This document shows, piece after piece, positions 26,858 through 34,851 of a DNA stretch of 48,902 nucleotides. This DNA comes from Deltaproteobacteria bacterium (lineage in GTDB: Bacteria > Desulfobacterota > Desulfobulbia > Desulfobulbales > S012-135): NCBI GenBank assembly GCA_015488275.1, contig WFOD01000287.1, forward strand, positions 1 through 48,902. Direction: 5' to 3'. Made by a program: the position numbers and the translations under genes. How positions within the stretch are numbered: position 1 is the first letter of the stretch; every line of letters starts with the position of its first letter. The notes below the pieces were generated by a model, which did not search any database, was not told the origin of the DNA, and saw only the letters and a list, made by a program, of their open reading frames with translations.

Positions 26858-27562
26858 TTAATCCTCCTCCACGTGATAACGGCCGAGGAGACGGCGGCGC
26901 AGCAAGTAGCAGGGCACGAAGATCACGGCGCACAAGAGCAAGAGGAGCCCAAGCTCGGCAAAGTTGCGTTCGTACACCTTGGCGCCGTTCAGGGAGAGGA
27001 GCAGGGTGCCCGGCATCCGGCCTACTGCGGAGATGAACAAAAACACCGGCAGGGGCATCCGGCTCATGCCAAGTATATACGAAAAAATATCCTTGGGCAG
27101 GCCGGGCAAGAGAAAGAAGACAAAGGGCCAAACAAAATCGTTGCGGTGTACCAGGCGGTCGAACTGTTCATAGCCCTTCATCCGCTGCAAGCGGGGGCCA
27201 ATGAGGTCGGCGAAGGAGCGGCCGATGGCAAAGGCGATCCATGATCCCAGGGCCAGGCCGATGGTCGAGTACCAGAAGCCCGGCCACAGGCCGAAGAGAT
27301 AGCCGCCCAGGATGCCGGTGGCCTCTCCTGGCATGGGGGCGAGCAGGATCTGCAGCACCTGCAGGCCGATAAAAACGAGTGGCGCTGCCGCGCCGTAGTC
27401 GAGCACCTTGGCGCGCAGGGTTTCGCCGTTGTCGAGCAAGGCGTCCACCCGCGCCAATAGGCGCACCGTGTCGAGATCGGCGAGCCAAAAGAACGCTGTC
27501 GTCCCGGCAACGACGAAAAGAAGCAGAACAGCAAGACGGATGGCGTGTTTGGCGTTAGGCAA
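26858..27562 (-). CDS. TVP38/TMEM64 (SNARE-associated, DedA-like) membrane protein
   Basis: A 234 aa protein. The reading frame has no ATG near the expected N-terminus; I place the start at TTG 27562-27560 (LPNAKHAIRLAVLLL), overlapping the fmt stop by 8 bp. An upstream in-frame ATG (27664) would lie deep inside fmt. Family features: PMPGEATGILGGYLFGLWPG, GLALGSWIAFAIGRSFA and LPGLPKDIFSYILGMSRMPL, with five to six TM segments. Bacterial members act in membrane lipid or polyprenyl carrier transport, but a specific substrate cannot be given. Confidence 0.85.
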   Translation of the reverse strand: MPNAKHAIRLAVLLLFVVAGTTAFFWLADLDTVRLLARVDALLDNGETLRAKVLDYGAAAPLVFIGLQVLQILLAPMPGEATGILGGYLFGLWPGFWYSTIGLALGSWIAFAIGRSFADLIGPRLQRMKGYEQFDRLVHRNDFVWPFVFFLLPGLPKDIFSYILGMSRMPLPVFLFISAVGRMPGTLLLSLNGAKVYERNFAELGLLLLLCAVIFVPCYLLRRRLLGRYHVEED

Positions 27563-28505
27563 GGCAGGTCCCTGGCGGCAGGGGATGGCCCTGGAGAAAG
27601 GCCGCCACGGGCATCCGGCGGCCGCCTTCCCGCTGGACTTCCCGGATGAGCAGTAATCGGCCATCGCCGGCCGCCACGGCCAGCCCCTGGCGACCGGCGC
27701 GCACCACCGTCCCTGGCGCGGTTCCGTTTGCCGTCTCTTCCAGGGGGCAGGGGGCGAACAGGCGCAACCGCTTGCCCGCCACAAAGGAATAGGCCGAAGG
27801 CCAGGGATCGAGTCCGCGGATCAAGCAGCCGATTTCAGCCGCTGGCCGTTGCCAGTCGATGTGGCCGTCCTCTTTTTTGAGCGGCGGGGCAAAGGTGGCC
27901 TGGGCGTCGTCCTGGGGAGTAGGGGAGAGGGTGCCGGCCCGCAGGCGGTCAAGGGCCTCCACCAGAAGTTGGCCGCCGAGTTTGGCCATTTTGACCGCCA
28001 AGGTTCCGGCCGTATCGTCCGGCTCGATGGGAAGCGAGCCAGGCAAAAGGATATCGCCGGTATCCAGCCCTTCATCCATTTGCATAATGGTGATGCCGGT
28101 CTCGGTTTCGCCGCGGATGATCGCCCACTGGATCGGGGCCGCGCCGCGATATTTGGGGAGAAGCGAGCCGTGAACGTTGATCGTGCCTAACGGCGGCAGA
28201 CGCAAGAGCGGGCCCGGCAGGATGCGGCCATAGGCGCAGACCACGATCAGATCCGGGGCAAAGGCGGCGATCTCCTGCTGGAAGGCGTCGGTCTTGATCG
28301 CTGTAGGCTGCAGCACCGGCAAGCCGGCCTCCAGGGCCACTTCCTTGACCGGCGGCGGCGCGGGTTTGCGGCCCCGGCCCCGGGGCCGGTCCGGCTGGGT
28401 GACCACTGCCACTACCTGCTCGCCGTGGTCGAGCATGGCGGTGAGGGACGGCACGGCAAAGGCCGGCGTGCCCATGAATACGATGCGGGGATATTCGAAA
28501 GACAT
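27555..28505 (-). CDS. fmt: Methionyl-tRNA formyltransferase
   Basis: A 316 aa enzyme starting at ATG 28505-28503 (MSFEYPRIVFMGTPAFAVPS). It contains the folate-binding NVHGSLLPKYRGAAPIQWAI with catalytic His, MQMDEGLDTGDIL, and the C-terminal OB-like domain. It formylates initiator Met-tRNA. The deformylase gene def lies upstream in the same orientation, separated by about 196 bp filled by a nested palindromic repeat, which breaks the usual def-fmt coupling. Confidence 0.95.
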   Translation of the reverse strand: MSFEYPRIVFMGTPAFAVPSLTAMLDHGEQVVAVVTQPDRPRGRGRKPAPPPVKEVALEAGLPVLQPTAIKTDAFQQEIAAFAPDLIVVCAYGRILPGPLLRLPPLGTINVHGSLLPKYRGAAPIQWAIIRGETETGITIMQMDEGLDTGDILLPGSLPIEPDDTAGTLAVKMAKLGGQLLVEALDRLRAGTLSPTPQDDAQATFAPPLKKEDGHIDWQRPAAEIGCLIRGLDPWPSAYSFVAGKRLRLFAPCPLEETANGTAPGTVVRAGRQGLAVAAGDGRLLLIREVQREGGRRMPVAAFLQGHPLPPGTCLA

Positions 28506-28517
28506 GGCTTGTTTCCC

Positions 28518-28682
28518 GTATCTGGTTGCAGGGGACCCCATACTGTGGCGTCATCGGCACCCTTGCGTAGCTCCAAGCACGCGGCGCGTGCTTCTTCCCT
28601 GCATCTGGGGCGCCCTGCAGCCAGATATCCGGTCCGCAGGTCCGCAGCCCCGGCATACGAAGGAGCGATCCCGTGACCAGTC
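28518..28682 (+). repeat. ~165-bp nested palindromic repeat, copy 1
   Basis: It starts at GTATCTGG and ends at GTGACCAGT. Inverted arms TATCTGGTTGCAGGGG and CGCCCTGCAGCCAGATA enclose a loop with an inner hairpin GCACGC-GGC-GCGTGC, then a tail with CGGCATACGAAGGAGC. An extra CCGTGACCAG/CTGGTCACGG hairpin (28671-28701) closes it just before the def stop. Copy 2 at 40012-40174 is highly similar; both precede minus-strand genes. Confidence 0.8.
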
Positions 28683-28701
28683 AGTTTTTTCCTGGTCACG
28701 G

Positions 28702-29226
28702 TCAGCGGCTGCCGGCCCGTTCTTGCTCCCGCAGGATTTTTTTGAGTTTTTTTTCATACATCGACCGTTTGAGGCGACTGATCCGGTCAATGTACAGAAT
28801 GCCGTCCAGGTGATCAACTTCGTGTTGCACCACGCGGGCGAACCATTCCTCGGCCACAAAGGAAAACGGCCGGCCCTCGAGATCCTGAGCCTCCACCCTG
28901 ATTTTAGCGGCCCGTTTCACCTTGGCCGAGTATTCGATCACGGAGAGGCATCCCTCGGTGTCGATGATTTCGCCTTCAGGATCGAGGATGCGGGGATTGA
29001 CGAGCACTTTGAGATCGCGGCCTTCTTCTTTTGGCGTAATATCGATGACCACCACCCGCAGGGAGACGCCGATCTGCGGCGCGGCCAGGCCCACGCCTGG
29101 CGCAGCGTACATGGTGTCGGCCATGTCCGCCACCAGGCGGGCAAGCTCAGGGCCAAATTCACGCACCGGCTGGGCCTTTTTGCGGAGCCGGGGGTCAGGA
29201 TATGTCAAGATCGCGCGCACGGTCAT
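28702..29226 (-). CDS. def: Peptide deformylase
   Basis: A 174 aa metalloenzyme with the three motifs GVGLAAPQIG, EGCLS and QHEVDHLDG, whose Cys and two His bind Fe2+. It removes formyl groups from nascent proteins. The start ATG 29226-29224 overlaps the priA stop (ATGA). The C-terminus is extended and basic (RLKRSMYEKKLKKILRE). Confidence 0.97.
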   Translation of the reverse strand: MTVRAILTYPDPRLRKKAQPVREFGPELARLVADMADTMYAAPGVGLAAPQIGVSLRVVVIDITPKEEGRDLKVLVNPRILDPEGEIIDTEGCLSVIEYSAKVKRAAKIRVEAQDLEGRPFSFVAEEWFARVVQHEVDHLDGILYIDRISRLKRSMYEKKLKKILREQERAGSR

Positions 29227-31448
29227 AACAGGTTTTCCGGATCGATATCCACGGCCAGGCGCACCCGCCGGGAACGGCAGGCGGCCGGCGGCCGGTGTTG
29301 GACGAGGCGGCAGGCGCGGTGCAGGGCCGCCACTGTACCGGCCTGCACCACGAGCTGCCAGCGGTAACGGCTCCGCAGGCGGGCGAGCGGCGCCGGGGCT
29401 GGGCCGAGCACCCGCACGCCGTCGAGTCCTTGCAGCTTTGCACAGACCTCCCGGGCCGCGCCAGCCGTTGCCCCTTCGTCCACGCCTTCGAACGCCAAGC
29501 AGGCCATGCGGGCAAAGGGCGGATAGCCGAGCGCTTTGCGGAACGCCGCCTCTTGGGAATAGAAACCGTTATAATCGTGTCGGCGGGCACATTCAAGGGC
29601 GTAGTGGTCGGGCCGAATGGTTTGCACTACTACCCGGCCTGGTTGCGCGCCCCTGCCTGCCCGTCCCATTACCTGGGCCAGAAGCTGGAATGTGCGCTCG
29701 CCGGCGCGAAAATCGGGTAAGCCCAGGCCCGCATCGGCCCAGACCACGCCTACCAGAGTAACGCCGGGAAAATGGTGCCCCTTGGTGATCATCTGGGTGC
29801 CGACCAGGATATCGATTTCGCCTTCCCGGACCCGTTGCAAAAGGGTGTGGAACTTGCGACGGTCGCGGCTGGTGTCGCGGTCGAGGCGGCCGATGGCGGC
29901 GGTGGGAAACCGGTGGCGCAGCTCTTCTTCCAACCGTTCGGTGCCAAAACCCACAGCGGCAAGACCGGTGCCGTTGCAGGCGGGGCAGAGCGTGGCCGCA
30001 GGCAGGAAGTAGCCGCAGTAGTGGCAGATCAGCCGGCCGGCGCCCTTGTGAAGCGTGAGGGAGACCTGGCAGTGCCGGCAGCTCACCACGGTGCCGCAGT
30101 CGCGGCACACCATGAAGTTGGCAAAGCCCCGCCGGTTGAGAAAGAGCAAGATCTGCTCGTTTCTTTTCAGGGTCGCGGCAATGGCGTCTTGCAAGCGGTG
30201 GCTGAACAGGGGCGGATCGCCATTGGCGGATCGCAGCTCCTGCCGCATGTCCACGATCTCCACCTCTGGCAGGGGGCGGTCTTCGATGCGGTGACGCATG
30301 ACGAGGAGGCGATACTTGCCCCGTTCCGCGTTGCGGAAACTCGCCAGGGAAGGGGTGGCGGTGCCGAGAAGCACCACTGCCCCTTCCCGGCTGCCCCGCA
30401 CCAAGGCTGCATCGCGGGCGTGGTAGCGCAGCCCGTCTTCTTGTTTGTAGGCTGGATCGTGCTCTTCGTCCACGATGATGAGCCGCAGGTTGGCCAGCGG
30501 CGCAAAGAGAGCGGAACGGGCGCCGATAACGATTGGCCGCTGGCCGGCGGCCACTAGCCGCCACTGGTCGTAGCGTTCGCCAGGCGGCAGACCGCTGTGC
30601 AGCAGGGCGACGCGGCCAGGAAACCGGGAGTGGAAATGGGCCTCGACCTGGCCGGCCAGGGCGATTTCGGGCACCAGCACGAGCACGCCGCCGCCTTGCG
30701 CCACCACCTGGGCCGCGGCCCGGAGATATACCTCGGTTTTGCCGCTTCCTGTGACGCCGTGCAGAAGAAAGGGCGCAAAGCCGCCCTGGCGCAAAGCGGT
30801 GGAGATCTGGGTCAGGACCTGTTGCTGTTCATCGGTCAGCGCAGGAGGGATCTCCTCTTTGTGCGGCGTCAGATCGAAAGGATCGCGCTGGATTTCGACC
30901 TCCTCGATCGTCACAAGCCCTGCTTCGGCCAAGGCGGGAAGGGCGCGCCGGGCCGAGGGATAGCGGCGGCAGAGTTCTGGCCGCGCCACCGGCCGTTGAT
31001 CGGCCGCCAACTCGCGCAATATCTCTATGGTGCGCTGGGCGCTGGGTTTGAGGGAGGCGGGAGGATCAGCGCCAGGGGAAAGGAGCAGGCGCACGCCGGC
31101 CACCCGCTTGACGCGCACCCGTTCCAGACCGCCGGGCAGGGCCTCGCGGATCACCTCGCCAATGGGATGGCAGTAGTAATCGGCAAGCCATTGGAAAAAT
31201 CCAAGCAAGGAGGGGGGAAAGAGCGGTTCTTCGTCGAGGATCGCGAGGACCTCCTTGAACTCTTTTGTCGGACAGTCCTCTGGCGGCCGGGCGAGCAGGT
31301 CGGTGCAGTAGCCGGTTACCTGCCGGTGGCCGAGGGGCACCCGGCAGCGCATGCCCACCGCTATCCGGCCGGCAAGCGGCCCTGGCACCAGATAGGTAAG
31401 GGGCTGGGAAAGTGGCGCGGGGACCGCTATCTGGGCGTAACGGCTCAC
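29223..31448 (-). CDS. priA: Primosomal protein N' (replication restart helicase PriA)
   Basis: A 741 aa helicase with a GTG start at 31448-31446 that overlaps the galU stop (GTGA). The N-terminal DNA-binding domain begins YAQIAVPAPLSQPLTYLVP. Walker A is GVTGSGKTEVYLR (about 236), the DEAH-type box is VDEEHD, and the zinc-binding cluster is CRDCGTVVSCRHC ... CHYCGYFLPAATLCPAC. GTQMITKGHHFPGVTLVGVV and MGRAGRG are helicase motifs V and VI. It loads the replisome at stalled forks. Confidence 0.96.
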   Translation of the reverse strand: MSRYAQIAVPAPLSQPLTYLVPGPLAGRIAVGMRCRVPLGHRQVTGYCTDLLARPPEDCPTKEFKEVLAILDEEPLFPPSLLGFFQWLADYYCHPIGEVIREALPGGLERVRVKRVAGVRLLLSPGADPPASLKPSAQRTIEILRELAADQRPVARPELCRRYPSARRALPALAEAGLVTIEEVEIQRDPFDLTPHKEEIPPALTDEQQQVLTQISTALRQGGFAPFLLHGVTGSGKTEVYLRAAAQVVAQGGGVLVLVPEIALAGQVEAHFHSRFPGRVALLHSGLPPGERYDQWRLVAAGQRPIVIGARSALFAPLANLRLIIVDEEHDPAYKQEDGLRYHARDAALVRGSREGAVVLLGTATPSLASFRNAERGKYRLLVMRHRIEDRPLPEVEIVDMRQELRSANGDPPLFSHRLQDAIAATLKRNEQILLFLNRRGFANFMVCRDCGTVVSCRHCQVSLTLHKGAGRLICHYCGYFLPAATLCPACNGTGLAAVGFGTERLEEELRHRFPTAAIGRLDRDTSRDRRKFHTLLQRVREGEIDILVGTQMITKGHHFPGVTLVGVVWADAGLGLPDFRAGERTFQLLAQVMGRAGRGAQPGRVVVQTIRPDHYALECARRHDYNGFYSQEAAFRKALGYPPFARMACLAFEGVDEGATAGAAREVCAKLQGLDGVRVLGPAPAPLARLRSRYRWQLVVQAGTVAALHRACRLVQHRPPAACRSRRVRLAVDIDPENLL

Positions 31449-32323
31449 ACCACCTCGGCTACTTCCTTGATATAGGCGCGAAACGCGTCTTTCAACTCTG
31501 GATGGCGCAAGGCGTAAGCGACCACGGCCTTGAGATAGCCGAGCTTGTCGCCTGCGTCGAACCGGGTGCCCTGGAATTCGTAGGCATACATCCCCCGCTT
31601 TTTGGCCAGGGCCTGGAGGGCGTCGGTGAGCTGGATTTCGCCGCCGTGGCCTGGTGTGGTGTGCTCGAGCAGGCCAAAGATTTCGGGCATGAGAAGGTAA
31701 CGGCCAATGATCGCCATGTCCGAATCCGTGGTGCCGGGCGCTGGCTTTTCCACCATCCGCTCCACGCGCAACACCCCGTCCCGCACTTGCTCGCCCTCCA
31801 CAATGCCGTATTGGTGCGTTTCCTCCATTGGCACCCGCTGCACGGCCACGATGGCCTCTCCCACATCTTCGTACAGATCGAGCATCTGACGGCAGCAGGG
31901 CGTGGTGGAGAGTACGAGGTCGTCACCGAGCAGAACGAGAAAGGGTTCGTTGCCCACCACATTGCGGGTGGTCCAGATGGCGTGTCCCAGGCCCAGCGGC
32001 TTTTTTTGGCGCACGGCAACGATGTCAATAAGCTCGGAGATGTGGCGGACTTCTTCGAGGAGCTTTTTTTTGTTTTTGCGGGAGAGAATGGTGTCCAGCT
32101 CAAAGTCGTAGTCAAAGTGGTTTTCTATGGCCTGTTTGCCTGCGCTGGTTACCAAGATAATTTCCTCGATGCCCGAGGCCACCACCTCCTCTACGATGTA
32201 CTGGATGGTGGGCCGGTCCACCACGGTGAGCATCTCTTTGGGAATCGCCTTGCTGGCCGGCAGAAAGCGGGTGCCCATACCGGCCACTGGGATCACGGCT
32301 TTACGAACTTTGGATGGCGCCAT
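31445..32323 (-). CDS. galU: UTP-glucose-1-phosphate uridylyltransferase
   Basis: A 292 aa nucleotidyltransferase from ATG 32323-32321 with AGGAAAC upstream. It contains AVIPVAGMGTRFLPASKAIP, KEMLTVVDRPTIQYIVEE, LGDDLVLS, GIVEGEQV and MVEKPAPG. It makes UDP-glucose for polysaccharides and glycolipids. It is the first gene of the galU-priA-def unit; both its junction with priA and the priA-def junction are 4-bp overlaps. Confidence 0.96.
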   Translation of the reverse strand: MAPSKVRKAVIPVAGMGTRFLPASKAIPKEMLTVVDRPTIQYIVEEVVASGIEEIILVTSAGKQAIENHFDYDFELDTILSRKNKKKLLEEVRHISELIDIVAVRQKKPLGLGHAIWTTRNVVGNEPFLVLLGDDLVLSTTPCCRQMLDLYEDVGEAIVAVQRVPMEETHQYGIVEGEQVRDGVLRVERMVEKPAPGTTDSDMAIIGRYLLMPEIFGLLEHTTPGHGGEIQLTDALQALAKKRGMYAYEFQGTRFDAGDKLGYLKAVVAYALRHPELKDAFRAYIKEVAEVV

Positions 32324-32349
32324 TGCTCTGTTTCCTCCATGTTTTCCCT

Positions 32350-32504
32350 ATCAGTCCGTGGAAAAGCCGTCTCTGGCTTTTTCAACTATCGGTTGGCCAA
32401 AACGAGTTTCGGCCAACCTCTCGAATTCCGCAGCCCTTTCAGAGCCACGGAATTCGGCGGCAGATCCATGTGCCGCGCGCAGCCCGTTTTTTTCAACGGG
32501 CTGC
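32350..32504 (-). repeat. Dispersed palindromic repeats, modules A and B (inverted)
   Basis: On the minus strand module A (GCAGCCCGTTGAAAAAAACG from 32504, closing at 32479) is followed about 95 nt later by module B (AGTTGAAAAAGCCAGAGACG, ending at CGGACTG near 32350). Between them an inverted pair TTGGCCAAAA/AACTCGTTTTGGCCAA adds further folding. This fills the galU-tilS divergent gap. Confidence 0.6.
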
Positions 32505-32559
32505 TATGCTACGATACGGTCAAATACAAATACCCCATCATACTCGCAGGCCGTTATCG

Positions 32560-33588
32560 ATGCACCCCCTTGAGAAAAAATTCCAAGCCGTTGTTCGTGA
32601 CAACAACCTGTTCCTTCCTGGAGACCGGGTGCTGGTGGGGTTTTCCGGCGGGCCGGACTCCACAGCGCTCCTCCTGTTGCTCGCCGGTTTACGGTCGGTT
32701 TTTTCGATAAGTCTTGCCGCCCTTTATGTCAACCACGGCTTGCGGCCTGCGGCGGCTACCGCGGCCGACGAAGAACACGTGCGCAACGTGTGCCGCGCCC
32801 TTGATGTGCGCCTTACGATCCGGCGCCTCGATGTGGCGCGGGTGGCGCGGGCGCGGCGCACCGGCATCGAGGATGCGGCGAGAGTCTGCCGCCACGCCGC
32901 CCTGCGCACCACGGCTCAACGGCTCGCCGCCAGCCGTATTGCCCTGGGCCATACGGCCGACGATCAGGCCGAGGAGTTGCTGTTGCGGCTCGTGCGCGGC
33001 GCGGGACGCGGGGGGCTTGCCGGTATGCGGTTTATCCGAGACGGTCTGGTGGTGCGCCCCCTGTTGTCGTTCCGCAAGCAGGAGCTACTGGCCTTTCTCC
33101 GCGATCGGGGCGTTGGTTTTTGTCACGACGAGAGCAACAACGATCTCTGCTTTGTCCGCAACCGTATCCGGCGGCGGCTCTTGCCCTTTTTGGCGGCAGA
33201 GTTCAATCCCAATATCACCACCACCCTTGTTCATACCGCTGATATCCTGCGGCAAGAAGATGAGCTGCTCGCCCGCTTGGCCGGTCAGGCGGCCCAGGAG
33301 ATCGTGCTCCGCCCGGCGGATCGGCCGGAAATCCGCCTGCGCCGCCGGCGGCTGCTGGCCACGCCCGTGGCCCTTGGCCGCCGCGTGCTGGAGCAAGTAC
33401 TTATTGAGCTTGGTTGCCCGCCGCGCTTTGAGCACGTGGAGGCTGTCCGCCGGCTCGCCTTGGCGCCGCCGGGCAAGCGTCTTCATCTGCCTCGCGGCCT
33501 GCGGGTCCGTGGTGAGCGGGATGTGCTCGTTTTGCTGTATCCCCAGGGGCGCCGCCGTGTGCGCGGCGACCTGGAGACGGTTTTCTGA
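32560..33588 (+). CDS. tilS: tRNA(Ile)-lysidine synthase
   Basis: A 342 aa PP-loop ATPase starting at ATG 32560 (MHPLEKKFQAVVRDNNLFLP). The PP-loop signature is GFSGGPDSTALLLLL, followed by ALYVNHGLRP, IALGHTADDQAEELLLRLVRG and DESNNDLCFVRNRIRRRLLP. It converts C34 of the CAU tRNA-Ile to lysidine. It is shorter than the E. coli enzyme (about 430 aa), with a reduced C-terminal domain. No clear SD sequence. Confidence 0.95.
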   Translation: MHPLEKKFQAVVRDNNLFLPGDRVLVGFSGGPDSTALLLLLAGLRSVFSISLAALYVNHGLRPAAATAADEEHVRNVCRALDVRLTIRRLDVARVARARRTGIEDAARVCRHAALRTTAQRLAASRIALGHTADDQAEELLLRLVRGAGRGGLAGMRFIRDGLVVRPLLSFRKQELLAFLRDRGVGFCHDESNNDLCFVRNRIRRRLLPFLAAEFNPNITTTLVHTADILRQEDELLARLAGQAAQEIVLRPADRPEIRLRRRRLLATPVALGRRVLEQVLIELGCPPRFEHVEAVRRLALAPPGKRLHLPRGLRVRGERDVLVLLYPQGRRRVRGDLETVF

Positions 33589-33654
33589 GCCGCGTGCTGC
33601 GAGGTTTTCTCTTTACGTCATTGGCTTCCTGTGGTAAAAAGCTGGCTGTTGTCG

Positions 33655-33680
33655 AGCAGCCCGTTGAAAAGCGGGCTGAT
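33655..33680 (+). repeat. Dispersed palindromic repeat, module A
   Basis: CAGCCCGTTGAAAAGCGGGC with a following TG, a perfect-ended palindrome, ends 3 bp before tRNA-Arg. Same family as 13429-13452 and 34528-34551. Confidence 0.65.
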
Positions 33681-33682
33681 AA

Positions 33683-33759
<77 letters not shown>

Positions 33760-33768
33760 CGGAAGATC

Positions 33769-33802
33769 AAGGGGTTGTGTCACGCGGCACAACCCCCTTT
33801 TT
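33769..33802 (+). terminator. Terminator after tRNA-Arg
   Basis: AAGGGGTTGTG pairs with CACAACCCCCTT across TCACGCGG, followed by TTTTT. Confidence 0.9.
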
Positions 33803-33947
33803 GTATATTGGTCACAGGGGTGCTCCTTCGGCTGTTAGCGGCAAATAGAGTTGTCCGTCTTAAAGCTTGCAAATTGTCTGGATCGATTCCTGTGAAGCCT
33901 CTTTGGTTCGAGCAGGGGAGGAAGAAGCGGCGTGCTTGGTGAAAGCT

Positions 33948-34358
33948 CTAGAGTTTTGTGCCGGTCGAGCAAACGTTCCCGAGCATTGTAGCATAGCGCG
34001 CCAGCAGCCTGGGACCGTGAAAGACCGCCAGGGCGCCGTCCGGATAGCGGTGCGCCCGGACCTTGACCTTCTGTAGCGCATGCGGTGCTCGCTCGTTCGG
34101 GGAGGTCTGGAGCCTCATCCGCTCGCATGAGACGCGGTTAGCGTTACCCACGCGCCGTTCATACTGCTCGTAGGGGAGGTCTGTAACATCCTGGTTGAGC
34201 AGCGGCACAAAGGCCCAGCCTGTTGCGCCGGTGGTTGGGTGGACTCCCGATTGAAGGCGGGATGTAGATCTCGTGGAGGTAGCGGTTGGCGCTTTCCAGC
34301 TCCTGCGTCAGCCGACCTCTGCGCTACTCCCCGTAAACTTCTTCGAATCGCGTATCAT
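33948..34358 (-). pseudogene. Decayed ISNCY-type transposase (internal deletion plus frameshift)
   Basis: On the minus strand an ATG at 34358 preceded by CAGGAGA begins a short N-terminal remnant. One frame lower, RFEEVYGE then stop then RRGRLTQE matches the start of ISNCY transposases. It runs directly into ELESANRYLHEIYIPP, a C-terminal segment, so the middle (including the DDE domain) is deleted. After a frameshift, ATGWAFVPLLNQDVTDL, ERRVGNANRVSCERMRLQ and RAHRYPDGALAVFHGPRLLARY follow to the stop at 33948. The last motif is characteristic of the family C-terminus. It cannot be functional. No intact terminal repeats were found. The rest of 33803-34527 holds nothing else recognised. Confidence 0.75.
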
Positions 34359-34527
34359 GCGGGTCTCCTGTAACCATTGTCTCCGGGTCTTTTGAGCCGC
34401 CTCCTGGCTACCCACTCAACCAAGACTTGTCGGCTTCAAGATGCCATCAAAAATCTTGCAGCCAGCCCGCGCACAGTGTACACTGTCGGCCGTCCGCAGC
34501 CAGTGCGGCGCGGGCACCCATTACATA

Positions 34528-34592
34528 ACAGCCCGTTGGGAAGCGGGCTGTGGTCGAAAAAAGCCTGGAACGGCTTTTTTGACGGACTGCTA
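34528..34592 (+). repeat. Dispersed palindromic repeats, modules A and B together
   Basis: Module A (34528-34551, starting ACAGCCCGTTGGGAAGCGGG) is directly followed by module B (34552-34592) with AAAAAAGCC-TGGAAC-GGCTTTTTT as a 9-bp stem, and GACGGACTGCTAG. This is the most complete copy and ends 7 bp before tRNA-Ala. Module B could also act as a terminator. Confidence 0.7.
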
Positions 34593-34599
34593 GAGGCTT

Positions 34600-34675
34600 G
34601 GGGCTGTAGCTCAGCTGGGAGAGCGACGCGTTCGCAACGCGTAGGTCGGCGGTTCGATCCCGCTCAGCTCCACCA
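34600..34675 (+). tRNA. tRNA-Ala (CGC)
   Basis: A 76-nt tRNA with acceptor GGGGCTG/CAGCTCC, encoded ACCA, anticodon stem ACGCG/CGCGT with loop TTCGCAA (anticodon CGC), and T-arm GGCGGTTCGATCCCGCT. Confidence 0.96.
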
Positions 34676-34687
34676 CTTCGATATGAC

Positions 34688-34720
34688 AAGGGCGCTTTTT
34701 TGCGCCCTTTTTCTTTTTTT
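34688..34720 (+). terminator. Terminator after tRNA-Ala
   Basis: AAGGGCGC-TTTTTT-GCGCCCTT followed by TTTCTTTTTTT. Confidence 0.93.
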
Positions 34721-34851
34721 GCCGGCGGGTTGCGTGATACAATGAATACCGTTTTTCGGAGGTCGTTCTTGCAGGCCGGGACCGCGGAGGGGAGAGACGC
34801 GGTATGCCGGCGATGCAGTGACTGCGGTTCGTGAGAGAGGGGGGAAACGGT

